A stretch of 25,787 nt of DNA from JBBRTJ01 sp038244535. GTDB taxonomy: Bacteria > Actinomycetota > Acidimicrobiia > Acidimicrobiales > Ilumatobacteraceae. Under the pieces are notes generated by a model, which did no database searches, had not been told where the DNA came from, and was given only the letters and a program-made list of their open reading frames with translations. The position numbers and the translations under genes were made by a program. Position 1 is the stretch's first letter. Each line of letters opens with the position of its first letter. The stretch lies in NCBI GenBank assembly GCA_038244535.1, contig JBBRTJ010000054.1, forward strand, positions 1-25,787. The letters run 5' to 3'. Shown in pieces: positions 7,793-14,809 of the stretch.

Positions 7793-8503
7793 ATGGTCCA
7801 GCGGCTGGTGTTCCCCCTTCGTCGGCGTGCCGGTCTGAGCCGCGACGAGTTCCAGGCCTACTGGTGGGGGACCCACGGCCCGCTGGTGGCCGAGCGGGCC
7901 GAGCGCCTCGGCATCCGCAGGTACCAGCAGGTCCACACGGTGCGCCCGGCCCGCGAAGGGACTGTCGACGGCTTCGACGGGATCGCCGAGCTGTGGCTCG
8001 ACGGGGTGACGGCCACCGCCGACGCCGACGAGCGCCGGGCGCTTGGGGCCGACCTTCTGGCTGACGAGCAACGGTTCATCGACCTGGCCCGCTCGCCCCT
8101 GTGGATGGCCGACGAGGTGCTGCTGCGGGACGGCGCGATGGACGGGTTGCGCCTCACCGCGTTCCTGCGTCGCCAGCCACAGCTCACCCGCGCCGAGTTC
8201 TCGAAGCACTGGCGTGAGGTCCACGCACCGCTCGCCCTGGCCAACCCCGACGTCTTCGGCTTCCGCCGCTACGTGCAGCTCCACACCACCGATGACGCCG
8301 AGAGCTTTGCGCTGCGGGCGCCCCGCGGCGCGCCTGCGCCTTTCGACGGCACGAGCGAGGTGTGGCTCGACGAGGTCCACCCCGACCCGGCCCACGCCGC
8401 CGAGGTGCGCGCCGCCGTCGACGCCGACGAGGCCAGCATCTTCATCCGAGCAGAGAGCCCCGTGATGCTGGGCGAGGTGCGGGTGGTGGTGGACCGGGCC
8501 TGA
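7793..8503 (+). CDS. Tandem EthD-domain (dimeric alpha-beta barrel) protein
   Basis: A 236-residue protein made of two copies of the EthD ferredoxin-like domain. Repeat 1 carries SRDEFQAYWWGTHGPLVAER and RYQQVH (about 1-110). Repeat 2 carries TRAEFSKHWREVHAPLALAN and RYVQLH (about 120-232). Each has the conserved HGP/HAP step and a W..E-type strand (AELWLD, SEVWLD). Single-domain members dimerise to form a barrel, so the fused pair probably makes an intramolecular barrel. EthD was named from an ether-degradation cluster; its chemistry is unknown and some relatives are small-molecule cyclases or monooxygenase partners. The start ATG 7793 opens the first domain. It is divergent from gltA and convergent with an SDR dehydrogenase. 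Confidence 0.85.
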   Translation: MVQRLVFPLRRRAGLSRDEFQAYWWGTHGPLVAERAERLGIRRYQQVHTVRPAREGTVDGFDGIAELWLDGVTATADADERRALGADLLADEQRFIDLARSPLWMADEVLLRDGAMDGLRLTAFLRRQPQLTRAEFSKHWREVHAPLALANPDVFGFRRYVQLHTTDDAESFALRAPRGAPAPFDGTSEVWLDEVHPDPAHAAEVRAAVDADEASIFIRAESPVMLGEVRVVVDRA

Positions 8504-8510
8504 CCGGTCA
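8501..8510. terminator. Palindrome holding both stop codons of convergent genes
   Basis: TGACCGGTCA is a perfect palindrome made of the EthD-gene TGA (8501-8503) and the complement of the SDR-gene TGA (8508-8510). The genes are separated by four bases. It is short and without U-runs, so terminator function is tentative. Confidence 0.3.
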
Positions 8511-9347
8511 GTCCATCCGCAGGCCGCCGTCGACGTTGAGCGTCTGGCCCGTGATGTAGCTGGCATCGTCGCTGGCCAGGAAGGCAACGGCGGCTGCCTG
8601 CTCGCTGGGGCGGCCTTGTCGGCCCCACGGCACTCGGGCCACCGCGCCCTTGCGGGGTGCCTCGGCGTCGAGGCCGAACCGGGCCGCAGTGCGGGCAAAG
8701 GTGCCGTCCATCATGTCGGTGTCGGTCGTGCCGGGGCAGATGCAGTTCACCCGGATCCGGTGCGGGGCGAGCTCGACGGCCAGTTGCTGCGTGAGGCCGA
8801 TCATCGCCCACTTGGTGGCGCAGTAGGCGCCGTAGCTCGGCAGGCCCTGGCGGCCCGCCATCGAGGAGATGTTGACGATGCAACCACCGCGATCGGCGTC
8901 ACGCATCGCTCGTCCCGCGGCCTTGGTGACGAGGTACAGCCCGTTGAGGTTCACGTCGACGGTGCGGTACCAGTTGGCATCATCCATGTCGAGGATCGGC
9001 GCCGCCCCGGCCTCGCTCGGCAGCGCTGCATTGTTGACGAGCACGTCGATGCCGCCGAGCCCGTCGACGACGCCCCCGACCATCGCCGCCACGTCGGTGG
9101 CCACGGCCACGTCGCCTTCGATGGCGACGGCCCGTCCGCCGGCGGCCACGATCTCGGCCGCCACCGAGTGGACGCCCCGCCACCCCTCGGCTTGCTCGTG
9201 GGCCGGGAACGTGGCCGGGTCGCGCCGCAGGCCGGTGACGGCCAGGGCGCAGCCCTCCTCGGCCAGACGCAGGGCGATGGCCCGGCCGATCCCTCGCTTG
9301 CGTGCCGCACCGGTGACCAGCGCGACCTTCCCTTCGAGCCCGTTCAT
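8508..9347 (-). CDS. SDR-family NAD(P)-dependent oxidoreductase
   Basis: A 279-residue classical short-chain dehydrogenase/reductase. The Rossmann glycine motif is TGAARKRGIGRA near residue 10. NNAALP marks the cofactor-side NNAG-like turn. The catalytic Ser sits in IVNISSMAGR, and the Tyr/Lys pair in YCATK. The C-terminal GQTLNVDGGLRMD is typical of FabG-like enzymes. An insert after the second strand (DPATFPAHEQAEGW) is longer than in FabG and resembles steroid- or xenobiotic-type SDRs. The start ATG 9347 fits the fold; a start at 9392 would add 15 residues. Substrate unknown. Downstream neighbour is the convergent EthD protein, upstream a gene scar. Confidence 0.93.
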   Translation of the reverse strand: MNGLEGKVALVTGAARKRGIGRAIALRLAEEGCALAVTGLRRDPATFPAHEQAEGWRGVHSVAAEIVAAGGRAVAIEGDVAVATDVAAMVGGVVDGLGGIDVLVNNAALPSEAGAAPILDMDDANWYRTVDVNLNGLYLVTKAAGRAMRDADRGGCIVNISSMAGRQGLPSYGAYCATKWAMIGLTQQLAVELAPHRIRVNCICPGTTDTDMMDGTFARTAARFGLDAEAPRKGAVARVPWGRQGRPSEQAAAVAFLASDDASYITGQTLNVDGGLRMD

Positions 9348-9403
9348 GCGCGCAACGTACCTGCCGCCCGCCACCACGGCCGAGGAGAGCAATGGTCAAC
9401 GCG

Positions 9404-9613
9404 TCAGTGCAGGTCGAGGCGGACCGCTACGGCCCGCTGCTCGTCGGCCCCGAGCACCGACTTCGCGAGGCTCCAGACGCCGTCGAACACCTCGGCCGGT
9501 GCCGTCGCCCTCGTCCCGCCCAGCAGCTCGGTGCGGTCGCCCTCGTCCCGCCCAGCAGCTCGGTGCGGTCGTCCACGTTCATCGCCGGAAACATCACTGC
9601 CAACGCGCTCATG
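9404..9613 (-). pseudogene. Hemerythrin-like protein, 3' remnant disrupted by a 32-bp tandem duplication
   Basis: Minus-strand reading gives ALAVMFPAMNVDDRTELLGG, then (skipping one copy of a 32-base duplication) TRATAPAEVFDGVWSLAKSV and LGADEQRAVAVRLDLH, ending at TGA 9404. The PAMN.DDR.ELLGGM.A.AP..VF.GVW block is what I recall from the C-terminal end of actinobacterial hemerythrin HHE-domain proteins. The metal-binding His/Glu helices are absent, since similarity stops near 9613 where the opposing GAF frame begins. The 32-base duplication shifts the frame, so even the surviving part is broken. The family call rests on a short C-terminal stretch. Confidence 0.6.
9504..9567. repeat. Exact 2 x 32-bp tandem duplication
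   Basis: Bases 9504-9535 are repeated exactly at 9536-9567. The unit begins GTCGCCCTCGTCCC and ends GCTCGGTGCG. Because 32 is not a multiple of three, it shifts the reading frame of the hemerythrin remnant on the minus strand. Removing one copy restores a continuous frame to the TGA at 9404. Confidence 0.95.
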
Positions 9614-9615
9614 AG

Positions 9616-10254
9616 ATGGAGAAGTACTCGCGTTCGGTGCGCCGCTCGTTCGAGGTCGATGGCGCCATCGGTCCGGGTCGAGCCGTGCCGTTGCCGACCC
9701 TGGCCGACTGCCAGAGCCGCGTTGCCGTGCCGGCGATGGTGCGCGGTGAGCTGGTTGGGGTGCTCGTGGTCGACAGTCCCCTTCCGGTGGTGTTCGGCGA
9801 TGAGGACGAGGCGATCCTGGCCGTCATCGCGACGCTGATCGCTCAGATGGTCGACATCGAACGGTCGAGTGCCGAGGTCAGCGAGCGGGTTGCTTCGCGG
9901 TCGCGGGCCGTCGCCAGGCCGCCGTCGAGTGGTGAGACCCACCTTCGGTTCTTTGCCGAGGACGGCAGCGTCTTTCTCGATGGCGACTACTTGATTCGTG
10001 GCGTTGCCGGTCGGATCCTGTGGTCCGTGGTGCGGCGGAACGAGCAGACAGGCCAGACCGAGTTCACCAACAAGGAGCTCCGCCTCGACCGCTCGCTCGA
10101 CCTCCCCGGCTTTCGTGACAACCTCGACACTCGTCTGGTGATGTTGAAGCGGCGCGTCGACGAGCGCGAAGCACCGATTCGTCTCGATCGAAGTGGGCGG
10201 GGTCGGTTCGAGCTGCGGCTCTCCACGTCCATGCGACTCGAGGAGCACGGCTGA
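9616..10254 (+). CDS. GAF-domain protein with C-terminal winged-helix-like region, probably 5'-truncated
   Basis: From ATG 9616 the frame gives 212 residues. Residues 1-85 look like only the C-terminal half of a GAF sensor domain: QSRVAVPAMVRGELVGVLVV and FGDEDEAILAVIATLIAQMV. After a variable linker, residues about 112-205 form a compact domain (FTNKELRLDRSLDLPGFRDN, then LDTRLVMLKRRVDEREAPIR and GRGRFELRL) seen at the C-terminus of actinobacterial GAF proteins and suggestive of a winged helix. The first half of the GAF fold is missing, and the frame abuts a hemerythrin remnant running the opposite way. I see no ribosome binding site. I therefore read this as a gene that lost its 5' part by deletion; it may or may not be expressed. 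Confidence 0.6.
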   Translation: MEKYSRSVRRSFEVDGAIGPGRAVPLPTLADCQSRVAVPAMVRGELVGVLVVDSPLPVVFGDEDEAILAVIATLIAQMVDIERSSAEVSERVASRSRAVARPPSSGETHLRFFAEDGSVFLDGDYLIRGVAGRILWSVVRRNEQTGQTEFTNKELRLDRSLDLPGFRDNLDTRLVMLKRRVDEREAPIRLDRSGRGRFELRLSTSMRLEEHG

Positions 10255-10280
10255 CCGAACGTGCGCACGGTTGGTCTCAG
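10251..10280. terminator. Imperfect hairpin between two convergent genes
   Basis: Between the GAF-protein TGA (10252-10254) and the carboxyltransferase stop (10277-10279) lies the perfect 10-base palindrome CGTGCGCACG (10260-10269), flanked by near-complementary ACCGAA and GGTTGGT. There is no U-run. It is a possible bidirectional terminator. Confidence 0.4.
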
Positions 10281-11620
10281 AGTGGGCTGTTGTCGTGCTT
10301 GCGGGGCACCATCGGCTCGCGCTTGGACGTGAGCAGCTCGAGCGCGGCGGCGATCTCGCGGCGGGTGTCGGCGGGATCGATCACGGCGTCGACGTAGCCG
10401 CGCTCGGCGGCGATGTAGGGGTTGAGGAGCCGCTCGTCGTACTCGCGCTCGAGCCGGGCGCGGTCTTCGGGCGACTCGCGGCGGTGGAGGATCTCGACGG
10501 CACCCTTGGCCCCCATCACCGCCAGCTCGGCGCCCGGCCAGGCGAGGCACAGGTCGTTGCCCATTCGCTTGGAGTCCATGACGATGTAGGCGCCGCCATA
10601 GCTCTTGCGCACGATCACGCACACCCGGGGCACCGTCGCCCGGCCATATGCGAACACGAGCTGGGCTCCGTGGCGGATCATGCCCCGCCACTCGAGGTCC
10701 TTGCCGGGGTAGAAGCCGGGCGTGTCGACGAGCGTGACGAGCGGCAGGTTGAGCGCGTCGCACGAGTTGACGAACCGCGCGCCCTTCTGCGACGCGGGGA
10801 TGTCGAGGGTGCCGGCGATGGCGAGCGGCTGGTTGCCGAGGATGCCGATGGGGCGGCCGTCGATGGTGCCGTAAGCGGTGACGAGGTTCGGCGCCCACCG
10901 CGCCCGCACCTCGAGCAGCTCGCCATGGTCGACCACGGCCCGCATGACATCGCGGATGTCGTAGGAGCCGGTGGGGGAGGCGGGCACCACGGTGCGCAGC
11001 TCGGGGCAGAAGCGGTCGACGGGGTCGTCGACGGGCCAGCGTGGCGGGAGCTCGCTGTTGTTGTTCGGGAAGTAGGCGAGCAGGTGGCCGAGGGCATCCC
11101 AGGCTGCATCGCGATCGGGCACGACCAGGCTCGCCACGCCGCTGGACCGCGCGTGGGCAGCCGCCCCACCCAGCTCAGCGTTGTCGATGTGCACGCCGGT
11201 GAACTCGGCGACCATCGTCGGCCCGCTCACGAACGCGTAGGAGTCCTCGGTCATCACGACGTGGTCGGCCAGGCCGAGGAGCAGTGCTGGACCCGACACG
11301 GCGGGTCCGGAGACGGCCATGAGCACGGGCACCATGCCCGAGCAGGCGGCGAGCGCACGCGCCGCGCCGCCCCAGCCGTGCAGGGCGGCCATGCCTTCGA
11401 CGATGTCGGCCCCGCTCGACTCGATGAGCGCGAGGAGCGGCACCTGCTCGTGAGCGGCGACGCGAGCGGCCTCGGCCAGCGTGTCAGACGCCCCGGAGCT
11501 GAGTGCTCCCTTGCGCACCGACCCGTCGAGCTCGGCGATCACCACTCGGCGGCCGTCGACTTCATCGACCCGGGCCTTGACCGCGCCCGGCGCGAGCGAG
11601 CGGATCGGGAAGGGGCGCAC
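10277..11620 (-). CDS. Acyl-CoA carboxylase carboxyltransferase (beta) subunit-like protein
   Basis: A 447-residue carboxyltransferase with two crotonase-fold halves. The N-half contains LIESSGADIVEGMAALHGWG. The C-half contains TLVDTPGFYPGKDLEWRGMI, then KSYGGAYIVMDSKRMG and LAWPGAELAVMGAKGAVEIL, the hallmark of biotin-dependent acetyl-/propionyl-CoA carboxylase beta subunits, which move CO2 from biotin to an acyl-CoA. It is 60-90 residues shorter than typical PccB/AccD5, mainly at the N-terminus. The GTG at 11620 has no clear ribosome binding site, so the start is uncertain. The LysR gene ends 10 bases upstream, so they are probably one transcript. No biotin carboxylase or carrier subunit is in the window, so the partner must be encoded elsewhere. 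Acyl specificity unknown. Confidence 0.88.
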   Translation of the reverse strand: MRPFPIRSLAPGAVKARVDEVDGRRVVIAELDGSVRKGALSSGASDTLAEAARVAAHEQVPLLALIESSGADIVEGMAALHGWGGAARALAACSGMVPVLMAVSGPAVSGPALLLGLADHVVMTEDSYAFVSGPTMVAEFTGVHIDNAELGGAAAHARSSGVASLVVPDRDAAWDALGHLLAYFPNNNSELPPRWPVDDPVDRFCPELRTVVPASPTGSYDIRDVMRAVVDHGELLEVRARWAPNLVTAYGTIDGRPIGILGNQPLAIAGTLDIPASQKGARFVNSCDALNLPLVTLVDTPGFYPGKDLEWRGMIRHGAQLVFAYGRATVPRVCVIVRKSYGGAYIVMDSKRMGNDLCLAWPGAELAVMGAKGAVEILHRRESPEDRARLEREYDERLLNPYIAAERGYVDAVIDPADTRREIAAALELLTSKREPMVPRKHDNSPL

Positions 11621-11630
11621 GGCGCGGAGG

Positions 11631-12560
11631 TTACGGGACCGACGAAGGTGGTGAGGTGAGCCGGACCCCGGGCTGTCTGGGTCCGATGCGCTCGATCACC
11701 GCATGGATGACGTCGCCGACGGCCCGCGCCGGCGCCGACGCCAGATCTCGTCGCCGTCGCAGCAGGCCCACCGAACGTCGGGGCAGACCGGGGACGGTGA
11801 TGCGGTGGAAGTCGCCCCGAAGCCAGCTCGGCACGGCGGTGGCCGGGACGATGGCAGGCCCGAAGCCCTCGAAGGCCAGCGAGGTCAGGAGGCGGACGCC
11901 GTCGATCTCGGCCAGTGGCACGAGGCGCACGTCGTGATGGCGGGCGGCGGCATCGAGCTCGTCGCGCAAGGCCGTCCCCGGCGGCGTGAGCAGCAGCGGG
12001 AGGCCGGCCAGCTCCTCGAGCTCGACGGTCACCCGGTCGGCCAATGGGTGGGTGCCCGACACCAGCAGGAGCAGCTCCTCGTCGAACAGCGGCTCAATCA
12101 CGAGGTCGGGGTCGGTACGGCGGAGGTTCGCGATGGCGAGGTCGGCGCCGCCGCTCAACAGCAGGGGGATGAGGCTGCTGCTGCTGCCCTCGATGATCGT
12201 GCTGTGCACGTGGGGGTGGCGTCGTCGGAGCTCCGTCAGGACCCTGGGCATGAGCCATCGTCCGGTGGTGCCGATCACGCCGAGGCGGGCGTCGCCGGCG
12301 ACCTCGTTGCCGAGCGAGGCCACGTCGGCGGTGAGCGCATCAAGCTCGTGCTGGATGCGTCGAGCCCGCAGCAGCACCGCCTGGCCGGCGGCGGTCGGCT
12401 GCATCGTGTCCCGATCGACGAGGGCGAGCCCCAGCTCCTTCTCGAGGTTCGCCACGTGCGCCGACACGTTGGACTGCACGGTGAACAGCGCCCGGGCCGC
12501 CTCGGTGAAGCTGCCGTGGTCGGCCACCGCGGCGAGCGCGGCGAGCTGTTTGAGGTCCAT
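11631..12560 (-). CDS. LysR-family transcriptional regulator
   Basis: A 309-residue regulator. Residues 1-60 form the winged helix-turn-helix (MDLKQLAALAAVADHGSFTE, then AARALFTVQSNVSAHVANLE), followed by the linker helix and a substrate-binding domain (about 90-290) with the usual IGTTGRWLMPRVL and FEGFGPAIVPATAV segments. The ATG at 12560 begins the HTH; a longer open frame to 12776 would run through the 6C RNA and is rejected. Unlike most LysR genes it lies in the same direction as its likely target, 10 bases ahead of the carboxyltransferase. The 5' side faces the divergent 6C RNA promoter, so the two promoters share about 70 bases. Ligand unknown. Confidence 0.94.
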   Translation of the reverse strand: MDLKQLAALAAVADHGSFTEAARALFTVQSNVSAHVANLEKELGLALVDRDTMQPTAAGQAVLLRARRIQHELDALTADVASLGNEVAGDARLGVIGTTGRWLMPRVLTELRRRHPHVHSTIIEGSSSSLIPLLLSGGADLAIANLRRTDPDLVIEPLFDEELLLLVSGTHPLADRVTVELEELAGLPLLLTPPGTALRDELDAAARHHDVRLVPLAEIDGVRLLTSLAFEGFGPAIVPATAVPSWLRGDFHRITVPGLPRRSVGLLRRRRDLASAPARAVGDVIHAVIERIGPRQPGVRLTSPPSSVP

Positions 12561-12595
12561 CGCTGCTAACGATAGTTCCCATCGCTGCAAGCTGT

Positions 12596-12624
12596 TTGTA
12601 AGATTGTCGGACTTTGTGCATACT
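12596..12624 (+). promoter_or_regulatory. Sigma-70-like promoter for the 6C RNA
   Basis: TTGTAA (12596-12601) and CATACT (12619-12624) are separated by exactly 17 bases, a good -35/-10 pair in a local AT-rich patch of an otherwise GC-rich window. Predicted initiation is at about A12631, directly ahead of the structured RNA. Confidence 0.65.
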
Positions 12625-12630
12625 TTCACC

Positions 12631-12754
12631 AACAGATCGATGCGGGACGTTCCCCCAACGCCCGCCTCGAAGTGAGCCCAAGAAGCGAACCCCCCATTCG
12701 CAGGGCTCTCGGTCGAGAGGCCCGGCGTCCCCACGCCGGGCCTTTCCCGTTCTT
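12631..12754 (+). ncRNA. 6C small RNA (two C-rich hairpin loops)
   Basis: The predicted transcript of about 124 bases has two stems with cytosine-only or nearly cytosine-only loops. Stem 1 pairs GCGGG/CCCGC and CGTT/AACG around a bulged A, with loop CCCCC (12642-12665). Stem 2 pairs GAGCCC (12674-12679) with GGGCTC (12703-12708) and, inside it, GCGAA with TTCGC around CCCCCCA (12685-12701), giving six consecutive C. A small CTCTC/GAGAG stem may compete (12706-12719), and a strong terminator follows. This is the described architecture of the actinobacterial 6C RNA (B11 in M. tuberculosis), whose C-rich loops are proposed to pair with G-rich ribosome binding sites. In M. tuberculosis B11 lies next to Rv3661, a HAD-IB phosphatase; here a HAD-IB protein also follows. 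The ends are inferred from promoter and terminator. Confidence 0.85.
12719..12754 (+). terminator. Intrinsic terminator of the 6C RNA
   Basis: GGCCCGGCG (12719-12727), loop TCCCCA, CGCCGGGCC (12734-12742): a perfect nine-base GC stem followed by the T-rich tail TTTCCCGTTCTT. It is the clearest Rho-independent terminator in the window, lying 40 bases before the next start codon. Confidence 0.85.
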
Positions 12755-12793
12755 GCCACCTATCGCGCCAGCGCACGGCTACCGTCGACGTTC

Positions 12794-14215
12794 ATGGGCC
12801 AGGGAGCAGCGTTCTTCGATCTCGACCGCACGTTGCTGGCTGGTGCCAGCGGCCCGGTCTTCAGCGAGGCCATGCGCAAGACCGGGCTGGTGTCGCGGTC
12901 GATGCCGGGCGAGAACCTCGTGTACCGGCTGTTCAACACCGTCGGTGAGACCCTGCCGGCCATGGCGCTGGCGCGACAGGGTGCGGCCCTGGCCAAAGGG
13001 CGCTCACGCGCTGCGGTGCAGGAGGCTGCCGAGCTTGCGGCCGCCACGCTCGGCACCTTGGTGCAGCCCTTCGCCAACCGGCTGTTCGTCGAGCACCGCG
13101 CTGCTGGCCGGCCGTTGGTGCTGACCACGACAACCCCGTACGACCTCGTCAAGCCGCTGGCCGACCTCCTCGGGTTCGACGACGTGGTGGCCACCCGGTA
13201 CGGCGTCAAGTCCGACGGCACCTACGACGGCACGATCGCGGGGTCCTTCGTGTGGTCCACCGGCAAACTCGACGGGGTCAAGGCCTGGGCCGAGGCCCAC
13301 GACGTCGACCTGGCCCAGAGCTGGGCCTACTCCGACAGCGTCTATGACGCCCCGCTGCTCTCGGCCGTCGGCCACCCGGTGGCCGTCAACCCCGACCCCC
13401 GCATGGTGATGTTGGCGCTCGCTCGCCGCTGGCCGACCCTCCACCTCGACGTGCCCCCGGGCGTGCCCAAGCTGCTCGGGGTCGAGCCCCAACGGGTCGC
13501 GCTCACCTTCACCCGGCCCGAGCTCGTTCCCTACGCCCGCTTCGACATCAGCGGCGTCGAGCACATCCCGCGCCAGGGCGGGGCGATCATCGTGGCCAAC
13601 CACCGCTCCTACTTCGACGTGACGGCGATGGCGATGACCATCGCCAAGTCGGGCCGGACCGTGCGCTTTCTTGGCAAGAAGGAGGTCTTTGACGCGCCGA
13701 TCGTCGGTCAGTTGGCCAAGGCGTTCGGGGGTATCCGCGTCGATCGGGGGACCGGCTCCGACGAACCCCTGCTCGAGGCCGCCGAGGCGCTGGCGGCCGG
13801 CGAGCTGGTGGCGATCATGCCCCAGGGCACGATCCCGCGCGGTCCTTCGTTCTTCGACCCTGAGTTGAAGGGTCGTTGGGGGGCCGCCCGCCTGGCCCAG
13901 CTCGCGCTGGTGCCCGTGATCCCGATCGGGTTGTGGGGCACCGAGAAGGTCTGGCCCCGTAGTGCTCGCCTGCCGAACCTGCTCAACCTCACCAGCCCGC
14001 CCACGATCACGGTCCGAGTCGGGGCCCCGGTCGAGCTGAAGCACAGGAGCCTCGACAAGGACACCAGGCGCATCATGACCGCGATCGTCGGCCTGCTCCC
14101 GCCCGAGGCCAGGGTCGCCCACGATCCGACCGCCGAGGAGCTGGCCCTGACCTACCCCCATGGCTACAAGGGGAAGCCCGAGGCCGAGACCGAACGCCGC
14201 CCCGGCACCGACTGA
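12794..14215 (+). CDS. HAD-IB phosphatase fused to a 1-acylglycerol-3-phosphate acyltransferase-like domain
   Basis: A 473-residue two-domain protein. Residues 1-215 are a HAD-IB (SerB-like) phosphatase: FFDLDRTLLAG with Asp9/Asp11, TTTTPYDLVKPLA (motif II area), Lys158 and the motif III/IV region YSDSVYDAPLL (179-189). Residues about 240-440 are an LPLAT/PlsC acyltransferase with NHRSYFD (His270-Asp275, the HX4D motif) and MPQGTIPRG (342-350), the equivalent of EGTRS. Mycobacteria carry a similar fusion (Rv2483c, annotated PlsC). It likely acylates lysophosphatidate or a related lipid at the inner membrane face, and the HAD part may dephosphorylate a phospholipid intermediate. ATG 12794 is chosen at the start of the HAD fold. 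It sits 40 bases after the 6C RNA terminator and converges on the nucleotidyltransferase gene. Confidence 0.92.
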   Translation: MGQGAAFFDLDRTLLAGASGPVFSEAMRKTGLVSRSMPGENLVYRLFNTVGETLPAMALARQGAALAKGRSRAAVQEAAELAAATLGTLVQPFANRLFVEHRAAGRPLVLTTTTPYDLVKPLADLLGFDDVVATRYGVKSDGTYDGTIAGSFVWSTGKLDGVKAWAEAHDVDLAQSWAYSDSVYDAPLLSAVGHPVAVNPDPRMVMLALARRWPTLHLDVPPGVPKLLGVEPQRVALTFTRPELVPYARFDISGVEHIPRQGGAIIVANHRSYFDVTAMAMTIAKSGRTVRFLGKKEVFDAPIVGQLAKAFGGIRVDRGTGSDEPLLEAAEALAAGELVAIMPQGTIPRGPSFFDPELKGRWGAARLAQLALVPVIPIGLWGTEKVWPRSARLPNLLNLTSPPTITVRVGAPVELKHRSLDKDTRRIMTAIVGLLPPEARVAHDPTAEELALTYPHGYKGKPEAETERRPGTD

Positions 14216-14220
14216 TCAGT
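14211..14220. terminator. Palindrome holding both stop codons of convergent genes
   Basis: ACTGATCAGT is a perfect palindrome joining the acyltransferase TGA (14213-14215) to the nucleotidyltransferase stop (14216-14218), with no gap between the genes. Its role as terminator is tentative given its small size. Confidence 0.3.
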
Positions 14221-14809
14221 AAGCGCCGTGGGCGCGCAGCTCGCTGACTGCTTGGGTGAGATCGCGCTCCCTGGCGAACCCGCGGTCGGCGATGAGTGCG
14301 ACCGCAGCGGCCGCTTGGTCCCAGTCGTGCTCGGTCGCTACCGCCGCGAGCGCAACGAGGTCGTCAGCGTCCTGGGGCCGATTCCGGTCGTCTCGGGCGA
14401 GAACCTTCATCGCTATCAGGTGACCGGCGGTGGCCACGGGAAGGACCAGGCCTGGAAGGACCTCGATGTCTTCGGCGTCGGCGACGCACTCGGCTTCGAT
14501 GCCCGACGAGGCGAACAGCAGGTCGAGGATCGGGCCGCCGCTGATGGGGGCCTGAAGCCGAGCGGTGGTCAACCGGCCCGCTCGGAGGTGCTCGACTGCC
14601 GCGAGCACCACGTAGCCACGGGCGACGAGCAGGGCCACAAGGGCCTCGGCTTCGGCGTCGGTGCCGACCGAGACCGCCAGGTCGGCGTCCCTTGTGAGAC
14701 GCGGCTCGGCTCGCGTCGAGACCGCCAGCCCACCGACGAGGGCGAACGCACTGCCGGCTTCTCGCAGGTCGGATGCCGCGCGGCGGAGCAGTTGCTCCAA
14801 GTCGGTCAT
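14216..14809 (-). CDS. Nucleotidyltransferase-fold protein, MenT/AbiEii-like (putative toxin)
   Basis: A 197-residue protein of the polymerase-beta nucleotidyltransferase superfamily. Gly26-Gly27 (LVGGLAV) and the metal-binding pair Asp41-x-Asp43 (RLTRDADLAV) are intact. Asp96 (GPILDLLF) is the likely third carboxylate. The downstream block AMKVLARDDRNRPQDADDL (from about 133) is the helical K...R...D.DD segment typical of AbiEii/MenT-type enzymes, which transfer nucleotides to tRNA 3' ends or other targets. The ATG 14809 overlaps the TGA of a 69-residue upstream gene by ATGA, a toxin-antitoxin-like arrangement. Toxicity and target are inference; solitary members of this fold may have other roles. 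Confidence 0.8.
   Translation of the reverse strand: MTDLEQLLRRAASDLREAGSAFALVGGLAVSTRAEPRLTRDADLAVSVGTDAEAEALVALLVARGYVVLAAVEHLRAGRLTTARLQAPISGGPILDLLFASSGIEAECVADAEDIEVLPGLVLPVATAGHLIAMKVLARDDRNRPQDADDLVALAAVATEHDWDQAAAAVALIADRGFARERDLTQAVSELRAHGAY

Noticed and set aside
8869..9615. Long upstream extension of the GAF-protein frame
   Set aside because: Most of it is antisense to the SDR gene and the hemerythrin remnant. GAF-like sequence begins only near 9616.
12561..12776. N-terminal extension of LysR to 12776
   Set aside because: It would translate across the 6C RNA and its terminator, and the LysR fold starts exactly at the ATG 12560.
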